Below, piece after piece: positions 1 to 5,035 of a DNA stretch of 8,027 nucleotides. The DNA is from Christensenellaceae bacterium (lineage in GTDB: Bacteria; Bacillota; Clostridia; Christensenellales; SZUA-584): contig JAAXZP010000384.1 of assembly GCA_012719815.1 (NCBI GenBank), positions 1-8,027 on the forward strand. The letters are read 5' to 3'. A program made the position numbers and the translations under genes. The notes beneath the pieces were generated by a model, which ran no database searches, was not told the origin of the DNA, and saw only the letters and a program-made list of their open reading frames with translations. How positions within the stretch are numbered: position 1 is the stretch's first letter; every line of letters starts with the position of its first letter.

Positions 1-1342
1 CCTTAAACCGCGCCGACAGGTTCACATAGGCGGTATCGCCATACACGTCCACCGACGGGATATCGTCCGCCGTCACGCCGGGCGGCATCAGCGGCCACAC
101 ATTGGCGCCGTCTTCCTCCAGCGGCCCGGCCAGCAGCTCCAGCACGCGTTCGCGTGCGCTCCACACCTTGCCCTGCTCCATGTTCCTCTGCACTTCCAGC
201 AGCAGGTCAGACGTCTTGTCGCCGAAATAGACGGGCGCGCTGCTGCCGATGAGGCCCACGTAGTCGGCGCGCCGCATGCCGTTATAAAAATGAGTGTCGC
301 CCACCTTGTCCACGCGGTGGCCCGCCACATAGATTTCCACCGTTTCCACGTAAGGCATAAAGCCGGTGATGGTGTAAACAAGCGCAGCGTAGGAAGCCGT
401 TTCGGACGCGTCCAGATAGCCCGGCTGCACCGGGCTCTGGGAGAAATACAGCTCCAGCTTGCGGCGCCCGTTGCCCAGGTCTTCCAGCACGGGCTCGCGC
501 AAAAGGTCGGCTTGTGCAATAAGCGGGCTTCTCATCGCCGCCGTGTTGCGCGGGCCGTTTTTCAGCTCCTGTATCAGCGTTTCGATGTACTGGTCGCCGG
601 TGTACTTTATCGTACGCACCTCGGGCAGTATGAAACGGCCTCCCGGGGATACGAAATAGAGCACGGTGTTTATCTCGGAGGTTTTGGGCTTCTCCGGCTC
701 TTCCGCGCTGCCGTTGGTTTTGGCGGGCGCCGGGCTCTCCCCGTCTGCGGGCGCGGTGTTCTGCGGCACGTATTTCGCGTATACGCTGCCCCACGCGTCC
801 GGTATGCTGCCCGTCTGCTTCCGGAGCGGCCCGGACGGGTACCCGCCCACGCCCACGCGTATGCCGTTGTAGAACACGCACACCGATACCTGCCCCAGTA
901 TGTCCGTCACGGTGTTCGCAATCGCCTGCTCCAGTATGTAGGCCTGCTCAGGCTCGGGCATATCGCCGCTATATTTCAAGTAAACGTTGATAACGCCCTG
1001 GGAATATTCCAGAAAGTCCAGCGTCATGCCCTCCGGCGCCACGTTATTGAGGCTCGCGTTGGAGGGGCCCTCGAGCAGTTCCCGCACGGCGGTTTCAGCG
1101 GGGTTGGCGTCCTGCTCCACCACCAGAGTCCGGGATTCCGCCATCAGCGTCTGGCTGGTTTCGTTGTAAAAATACACCGCGGATTTTACCGTCCGCTCGT
1201 AATTTTCCAGCCCGCTGGTATCCAGCGTGCTCACCGGCACGGTCTCTCCCGCCTGCCGCTGGTCGCGGATGACGCCGCAGCCGGAAAGCGCGAGGCATGC
1301 CGCCACTGCCAGCAGGAGCACCCTTTTTACATCAGCCCGCAT
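1..1342 (-). CDS. Multi-GerMN-domain lipoprotein, 3' end outside window
   Basis: The frame stays open from ATG 1342 to the left edge (447 codons visible, no stop). The N-terminus is a lipoprotein signal: Arg/Lys at residues 2-7, a hydrophobic stretch at 8-20 and lipobox LSGC with Cys22, so the protein should be anchored on the outer face of the membrane. Three GerMN-type modules can be read: about 53-165 (LLEGP at 89-93), 223-346 (ELKNGP at 259-264) and 367 to beyond 447 (LLAGP at 403-407, then PPGV and AYVNLS). A Pro/Ala/Glu-rich linker at about 193-222 separates the first two. GerMN domains occur in sporulation/germination protein GerM and in LpqB, where they are thought to bind partners rather than catalyse. 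The start overlaps the preceding gene by 11 bases and has AAGGTG 7 nt upstream, so coupled translation is likely. Function in this operon is inferred: an envelope partner of the adjacent kinase or of wall enzymes. Confidence 0.88.
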   Translation of the reverse strand, partial: MRADVKRVLLLAVAACLALSGCGVIRDQRQAGETVPVSTLDTSGLENYERTVKSAVYFYNETSQTLMAESRTLVVEQDANPAETAVRELLEGPSNASLNNVAPEGMTLDFLEYSQGVINVYLKYSGDMPEPEQAYILEQAIANTVTDILGQVSVCVFYNGIRVGVGGYPSGPLRKQTGSIPDAWGSVYAKYVPQNTAPADGESPAPAKTNGSAEEPEKPKTSEINTVLYFVSPGGRFILPEVRTIKYTGDQYIETLIQELKNGPRNTAAMRSPLIAQADLLREPVLEDLGNGRRKLELYFSQSPVQPGYLDASETASYAALVYTITGFMPYVETVEIYVAGHRVDKVGDTHFYNGMRRADYVGLIGSSAPVYFGDKTSDLLLEVQRNMEQGKVWSARERVLELLAGPLEEDGANVWPLMPPGVTADDIPSVDVYGDTAYVNLSARFK

Positions 1343-2291
1343 TGACCAGCACCTTCACCAGCGACGTATACGTCAGCTTCCATATGTCCTCCTCGCGCAC
1401 CAGCTTTACGGGGATATTGGGGCGGCTGAGCGTTTCGCCTTCCCGCGTCTTGATGGAATAATTGAGCATCACCGTGGCTTCCTGCCCGTCGCTGGACACG
1501 CTGGAATCCGTGACGCTGAAGCTCTCCAGCACGTTGCCCTTGTCCAAAACCTCGGCAAACGTCTCGGTATCCGGCTTTACCGTTCCGTCCGGGTTGGTGT
1601 ACGCGATAAAGTTATACAGCCTCCCCCAGTTCTTCTTCTCGAAGGATTCGAGCGCCTCGATCAGCGTGTTCTGCGGCGTCAGTATCAGCTCGCTCATGCG
1701 GCCCAGCGGGTCCAGGCGGTCGTCGCCGTTATCCTGCCATCCCGCCTCCCGCCGCGTGATGCGCTGCGCCGCGCCGGCGTCCTGCCGGTCTATGTATATC
1801 TGCACGCGCGAATACGTGCCCATCTCCACGATGGTGTTGACGACGGAGCAGATAGCCAGGCGTTTCTGGTCCTCCACCGTGCCTTCCTCCAGCGCCACCT
1901 TCTCCGGTGCGGTGGAAACGAACTCCTCGCTCAGTGTCACGAACAGTATGTCGGCGTTGCTGTCCACGCCCACCAGCTCCACGCCGTCCCAGAACAGGCG
2001 GTACAGTTCCGTCCGGTTAACAGACGGGCCGGAAATCAGCGCGCGCACCACCGCGGCCTCCAGCGGCTCGCTGACGGGCACGTTCACCGTCGCCGTCTCG
2101 GCGGCCAGCAGCTCTTCCCGGTTATAAGAAAAATACAGCGCGACGCGGGCGGTGGCCTTGTTGGCCGCCCCGGCGTTGGGGTTGATGTCGGGCAGGTTGG
2201 CGCTGCCGGTCTTCGGGCCGCCGCCCATGCAGCCGGCCATAAAGAGCAGCGCCGCGGCGAGAACCACAGCCGCCAGTTTTTTCAGCATCAC
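1332..2291 (-). CDS. GerMN-domain lipoprotein
   Basis: 319 residues from GTG 2291, or 318 from ATG 2288; the ATG forms a TGATG overlap with the kinase stop codon. A Lys-Lys hydrophobic signal ends in lipobox MAGC with Cys21, followed by a Gly/Asn-rich tether, so this is an exported lipoprotein. Residues about 49-170 form a GerMN domain, with the family's LISGP at 86-89/90 region and a closing VQIYID strand at 163-168. Residues about 207-317 form a separate alpha/beta domain with an amphipathic helix (ALESFEKKNW) and strands ending in IWKLTYTSL, which looks like an NTF2/cystatin-like fold; that fold is inferred from pattern only. It lies between the kinase and the multi-GerMN lipoprotein and overlaps both, so the three are probably made together. 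GerMN proteins have no known enzymatic activity. A role in sensing or modulating the kinase is inferred by analogy with LpqB. Confidence 0.93.
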   Translation of the reverse strand: MMLKKLAAVVLAAALLFMAGCMGGGPKTGSANLPDINPNAGAANKATARVALYFSYNREELLAAETATVNVPVSEPLEAAVVRALISGPSVNRTELYRLFWDGVELVGVDSNADILFVTLSEEFVSTAPEKVALEEGTVEDQKRLAICSVVNTIVEMGTYSRVQIYIDRQDAGAAQRITRREAGWQDNGDDRLDPLGRMSELILTPQNTLIEALESFEKKNWGRLYNFIAYTNPDGTVKPDTETFAEVLDKGNVLESFSVTDSSVSSDGQEATVMLNYSIKTREGETLSRPNIPVKLVREEDIWKLTYTSLVKVLVNAG

Positions 2292-3730
2292 GCCTTCACC
2301 TCCGATTTGATGGGCAGATACAGCGTGAACACGCTGCCCTTGCCCTCTTCGCTCTGCACGTCGATGCTGCCGCCGTGCAAAAGCGCAATCTTTTGCGCGA
2401 TGTGCAGGCCCAAACCGCTGCCGCCGGTATCGCGCGCCCGGGCCTTGTCCACCCGGTAAAACCTGTCGAACAGATACGGTATATCCTTCTCGGGGATGCC
2501 GCAGCCGGTGTCTTTGACGGCGATGGCGGCATCACTGCCCGACTTGCTCAATACCACCTGCACGCTGCCGCCGGGGTCGGTGTATTTAATGGCATTCTCC
2601 ACCAGGTTCGTCACGGCCTGCATTACCTTTAAGGCGTCGCATTCCACCTCGAGGTCGTTATTGACGGTGAAGTTCAGCGCCACGCCTTTTTCGTTGGCGA
2701 TGGGCTTCAGCGAAGTCACCGACTTGAACACCAGCTCGGAGAGCAGTATCTTGTCGATGTTGAGTGCCTGGGTCTCGCTGTCGGTGCGCGCCAGCGTCAG
2801 AAGGCCGCTGATAACGTCGTTTAAGCGGTCGATCTCCTTGTTAATATCGCCCAGAAATTCCTTATAGATACGCTCCTCCACGCCGTCCTGATACAGCAGC
2901 GACTCGATGAGTATTTTGATGGAGCTCAAAGGCGTTTTTAATTCGTGCGACGCGTTGGACACAAACTCGCTGCGCTTTTTGTCCATGTTCTCCAGCTTTT
3001 CGCTCATCACGTTGAACGTGTGCGCAAGCGCCGCCATCTCGTTTTTGCCGGATACGTGGATGCGCTGGTGCAGGTTGCCGCGCGATATCGACAGCGCGAC
3101 GTTCTTTAAGTCGTTGATGGGCCGCGTAATGTAGCCCGACAGCCAGATGCTCACTCCGGCGAACATCGCGCACGCCGCTATGGATATCATCATCAGCACG
3201 CGGATGAAATCGCGCGTGATGTCCACCACGTCCTGAATGTCGGCAGAAAAAAGCACAGCTCCGATGGTCTCCCCATCATGGACCACCGCAGCCGTATAAT
3301 ACACTGCGTAAAACGGTTTGCCGTCTTCGGTATTGATCTCGTGAAAGCCGTAGCTCGCGTCCTTGGGCCCCAGCAGCACGTCGGATATCTCCTTGTGGTC
3401 CAGCTTCTGGCCGTTAAGCGTCGAGAAGCTGTCCACCAGCACGATGCCCGACTTGTTGAGTACCAGGAACCGGCCGCCGTATTTTTTGGAGCTCTGCTCG
3501 GCCAGCTCAAACATCTTGTACGCATTGGCGCTGCTTAAATACGGCGCCATACTCACCGCTACGTTGTTTGTGCTTTTCAGCTGCTCGCGGACGCGAAGCC
3601 CTACCAGGTAATCCTCCGCAAGATAGGCGATGGCCATTGTCACCGCCGCGAAAGCGATAATGGCCACGCCCAGGTTAAACAGCACAAACCGCCAGCGGAT
3701 AGAGTAAAATATATTATTTATCCGAGAAAT
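2288..3730 (-). CDS. walK: WalK-like sensor histidine kinase (5' end uncertain)
   Basis: Membrane sensor kinase, the probable partner of the regulator encoded just upstream. Numbered from GTG 3685 (465 aa): TM1 about 1-23; an extracytoplasmic domain about 24-160 with PDC/Cache-like strands (RFLVLNKSGIVLVDS, then AVYYTAAVV); TM2 about 162-184; HAMP about 185-236; HisKA with phosphoacceptor His247 in NASHELKTP (Glu248 and Thr251 give the phosphatase motif); N box Asn364 (NLVENAIKYT); G1 Asp392 (DTGCGIP); G2 GGSGLGLHIA at 421-430. Unlike Bacillus WalK it has no cytoplasmic PAS between HAMP and HisKA. The outer boundary given is an ATT at 3730 that adds 15 residues, including SIRWRF, a typical positively charged flank of TM1 in this family. 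The first standard start is GTG 3685, which begins inside TM1 and has a poor ribosome site. The kinase identity is certain; WalK orthology is likely but unproven. Confidence 0.93.
   Translation of the reverse strand: MSRINNIFYSIRWRFVLFNLGVAIIAFAAVTMAIAYLAEDYLVGLRVREQLKSTNNVAVSMAPYLSSANAYKMFELAEQSSKKYGGRFLVLNKSGIVLVDSFSTLNGQKLDHKEISDVLLGPKDASYGFHEINTEDGKPFYAVYYTAAVVHDGETIGAVLFSADIQDVVDITRDFIRVLMMISIAACAMFAGVSIWLSGYITRPINDLKNVALSISRGNLHQRIHVSGKNEMAALAHTFNVMSEKLENMDKKRSEFVSNASHELKTPLSSIKILIESLLYQDGVEERIYKEFLGDINKEIDRLNDVISGLLTLARTDSETQALNIDKILLSELVFKSVTSLKPIANEKGVALNFTVNNDLEVECDALKVMQAVTNLVENAIKYTDPGGSVQVVLSKSGSDAAIAVKDTGCGIPEKDIPYLFDRFYRVDKARARDTGGSGLGLHIAQKIALLHGGSIDVQSEEGKGSVFTLYLPIKSEVKA
2296..2303 (-). 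promoter_or_regulatory. Shine-Dalgarno site of the single-GerMN lipoprotein gene
   Basis: GGAGGTGA lies within the last codons of the kinase gene. Its GGAGG core is 7 nt from GTG 2291 and 10 nt from ATG 2288, so it favours the GTG slightly but allows either. Both starts leave the lipoprotein signal intact. Confidence 0.75.
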
Positions 3731-4403
3731 AGTATCCCACTCCCCATTTCGTCAGTATGAACTCGGGTTTGGCAGGGTTGGTCTCTATCTTCTCGCGCAG
3801 GCGCCGGATATGCACGTCCACTGTCCTAAGGTCTCCCAGGTATTCATACTTCCATATCAGCTCAAGCAGCTTCTCCCTGTCGAACACCTTGCCCCTGTTG
3901 GTGATAAAAAGCTGCAGCAGGTCGAATTCCTTGGCCGTCAGCGACACCTCGCGGTCGTCTATCATCACGCTCCTGTTCTCCAGGTTCACCGTCATGTTGC
4001 GCACCTTGATGATCTGCGATTCGCGCGATTTTTCGCTGTTCTCCAAACGGCGGAATATCGTCTTGATGCGCGCCTTGAGTTCAAGCATGTTAAACGGCGT
4101 GGTCATGTAGTCGTCAGCGCCGAACTCCAGGCCCATGATCTTGTCCATGTCATCATCCTTGGCCGTCAGCATAATGATGGGCACATTGGAGACGCTGCGG
4201 ATGCGCTGGCAAACCTCCATGCCGTCTATCTTAGGCAGCATCAGGTCCAGCAAAATCAGATCGTATTTGCCTTCCTCAAACTTTTTGAGCGCCTCTTCAC
4301 CGTCCAGCGCTTCGTCCACCTGATAGCCGTCCTGCTGCTCCAGATTGAAGCGAAGCCCCTTGATCAGGCTGGGTTCATCGTCGACGATCAGTATTCTCTT
4401 CAT
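3714..4403 (-). CDS. walR: WalR-like OmpR/PhoB-family response regulator
   Basis: 229 aa, normal family length. The receiver domain (about 2-115) has acidic pocket Asp8/Asp9, phosphoacceptor Asp53 (LLDLMLP), Thr80 (IMLTAKD) and aromatic switch Tyr99. The winged-helix DNA-binding domain (about 130-227) contains LTAKEFDLL, a recognition helix TVDVHIRRLREKIE and the wing GVGYYF. The stretch YEYLGDLRTVDVHIRRL and the receiver segment GLEFGADDY closely resemble Bacillus WalR (YycF), the essential regulator of peptidoglycan hydrolase genes, recalled rather than aligned. Oddity: where the family reads Tyr-x-Thr-Lys-Pro-Phe, this protein reads YMTTPF, so the near-invariant lysine is Thr102 (codon ACG, 4098-4100). 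It is the first gene of its operon, behind an extended -10 promoter, with AGGAG 9 nt before the ATG. The kinase gene follows immediately. Alternative assignment: a PhoP/PhoB-type paralog. Confidence 0.96.
   Translation of the reverse strand: MKRILIVDDEPSLIKGLRFNLEQQDGYQVDEALDGEEALKKFEEGKYDLILLDLMLPKIDGMEVCQRIRSVSNVPIIMLTAKDDDMDKIMGLEFGADDYMTTPFNMLELKARIKTIFRRLENSEKSRESQIIKVRNMTVNLENRSVMIDDREVSLTAKEFDLLQLFITNRGKVFDREKLLELIWKYEYLGDLRTVDVHIRRLREKIETNPAKPEFILTKWGVGYYFSDK
3740..3745 (-). promoter_or_regulatory. Candidate ribosome-binding site for an AUU start of the kinase
   Basis: GGGGAG lies inside the last codons of the response regulator gene, 9 nt before ATT 3728-3730, which is in frame with the kinase. 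By contrast GTG 3685 has only GGCGG 3 nt upstream, which is too close to work well. The use of this site is inferred. Confidence 0.4.
4098..4100 (-). other. Substituted receiver-domain lysine codon (Thr102, ACG)
   Basis: In receiver domains the residue before the Pro-Phe after beta-5 is almost always Lys; it contacts the phosphorylated Asp and is part of the active site. Here that codon is ACG (Thr), one base from AAG (Lys). All other pocket residues (Asp8, Asp9, Asp53, Thr80, Tyr99, Pro103) are intact. Confidence 0.9.
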
Positions 4404-4435
4404 TCGCCCATGCTCCTTGTCGAAGGTTATGAACT

Positions 4436-4444
4436 ATTATACCA
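4436..4444 (-). promoter_or_regulatory. Extended -10 promoter of the regulator/kinase/GerMN operon
   Basis: On the minus strand the sequence reads TGGTATAAT: a perfect -10 hexamer TATAAT preceded by the TGn extension. No good -35 is found at 16-18 bp spacing, only an AT-rich tract (TTTTAA at 17 bp), which fits an extended -10 promoter. Transcription would start near 4429, giving a leader of about 26 nt with AAGGAG (rc of 4413-4418) before the regulator's ATG. It sits in the only real intergenic gap of the window. Confidence 0.72.
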
Positions 4445-4468
4445 CAATATACAAATTATTAAAATGAA

Positions 4469-4491
4469 AGTTATTACAGGCGAAAATAACT
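4469..4491 (-). terminator. Weak inverted repeat after pncA, possible terminator
   Basis: A perfect 7-bp inverted repeat (AGTTATT / AATAACT, 9-nt loop) begins within the pncA stop codon and is followed on the minus strand by a T-rich but interrupted tract (TTCATTTTAATAATTTG). The stem is all A/T except one pair and there is no clean U run, so it would be weak. It may equally be chance in AT-rich DNA. Confidence 0.25.
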
Positions 4492-5035
4492 ACAGTTGCG
4501 TACTGCTTATAACGTCAAAGCCGAGCACGTTTTTGAAATGTGCGATGGCGAATTCGTGCCCCGCCGGGTTGAACGAAGCCACGCAGTCGCCCAGTATCAC
4601 GGTGTCAAAACCTTCGTTGTACGCCTCGACGGCGGTGTGAAGCACGCAGATATCGGTGCACACTCCCGCGAGATACAGCCGCTCTACGCCGGCGCTGCGC
4701 AGCATATCCGCAAGGCCCGTGCGGCAAAACGCGCTGTAACGCATCTTGCTGACAGTCATAACCGGCGCGGCGGTCTTTTCCAGCGCCTCGGCCACCACCG
4801 TTTCGGCGCCCCGCGTGCCAACCAGCGCGTGCGGCGGGAACAGCTTTTTCTCGGGATGCGGCGCATCCCAGTCGTGGCTGTCATTGGCCAGCACGATAAG
4901 GTCGTCCTTGCTCATCCGCGAAATCGCCCGCTCGATGTTTTCGTGTATTTCCTGCGCGGGCTTGCCGACCGTCAGCGCGCCGTCATCGTCCACAAAGTCG
5001 TGGATATAATCCACCAATAGCAGCGCTCTTTTCAT
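4490..5035 (-). CDS. pncA: Nicotinamidase (isochorismatase-like cysteine hydrolase)
   Basis: Cytoplasmic amidase expected to convert nicotinamide to nicotinate and ammonia, feeding NAD salvage. 181 aa, normal for the compact PncA/YueJ type. The catalytic triad can be read as Asp9 (LLVDYIHDF), Lys97 (VSKMRYSAF) and Cys130 (AGVCTDICVLHTA). Candidate metal ligands are Asp52 and His54 (NDSHDW) plus a downstream histidine, His60 or His69 (LFPPHAL). The combination SKMRYSAF, GVCTDICVLHTAV and VASFNPAGHEFAI closely matches Bacillus YueJ as recalled. The ATG overlaps the stop of the upstream radical SAM gene (ATGA) and has AAAGGAG 7 nt upstream, which fixes the start and suggests coupling. No NAD-synthesis gene is adjacent in the window, so substrate assignment rests on motifs. 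A related amidase of the isochorismatase superfamily is the alternative. Confidence 0.92.
   Translation of the reverse strand: MKRALLLVDYIHDFVDDDGALTVGKPAQEIHENIERAISRMSKDDLIVLANDSHDWDAPHPEKKLFPPHALVGTRGAETVVAEALEKTAAPVMTVSKMRYSAFCRTGLADMLRSAGVERLYLAGVCTDICVLHTAVEAYNEGFDTVILGDCVASFNPAGHEFAIAHFKNVLGFDVISSTQL

Noticed and set aside
88..881. Minus-strand open frames of 143 and 199 codons
   Set aside because: These are in other frames than the multi-GerMN lipoprotein, which reads without a stop across the whole region and has domain signatures throughout.
290..1345. 351-codon open frame on the plus strand
   Set aside because: It mirrors the multi-GerMN lipoprotein gene. The composition is Arg/His/Val-rich with no recognisable motif, no convincing ribosome site and no supporting context.
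1227..2459. 410-codon open frame on the plus strand
   Set aside because: It lies opposite the GerMN lipoprotein and kinase genes, whose protein signatures are clear. The predicted protein is rich in Arg, His, Ala and Leu with no domain, as expected of antisense frames in GC-rich coding DNA.
3713..3720. Possible ribosomal frameshift fusing regulator and kinase
   Set aside because: The regulator ends at a normal family C-terminus (GVGYYFSDK) and there is no clear slippery site or stimulatory structure; separate initiation explains the kinase better.
4400..4411. Tiny upstream frame ATGGGCGAATGA ahead of the regulator start
   Set aside because: It has three codons and lies 1 nt after the AGGAG site, too close to be initiated; the regulator's ATG at 4403 is well spaced and gives the conserved MKRILIVDDE start.
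4473..4478. Possible WalR half-site TGTAAT (minus strand) upstream of the regulator promoter
   Set aside because: The WalR box as recalled needs two TGTWAH repeats 5 bp apart. The second position here reads TCATTT, a poor match, and single hexamers are common in AT-rich DNA.
3810..4640. 276-codon plus-strand frame spanning the regulator and the intergenic gap
   Set aside because: It crosses the promoter region and opposes two firmly assigned genes; the His/Gln/Leu/Val-rich product matches nothing.
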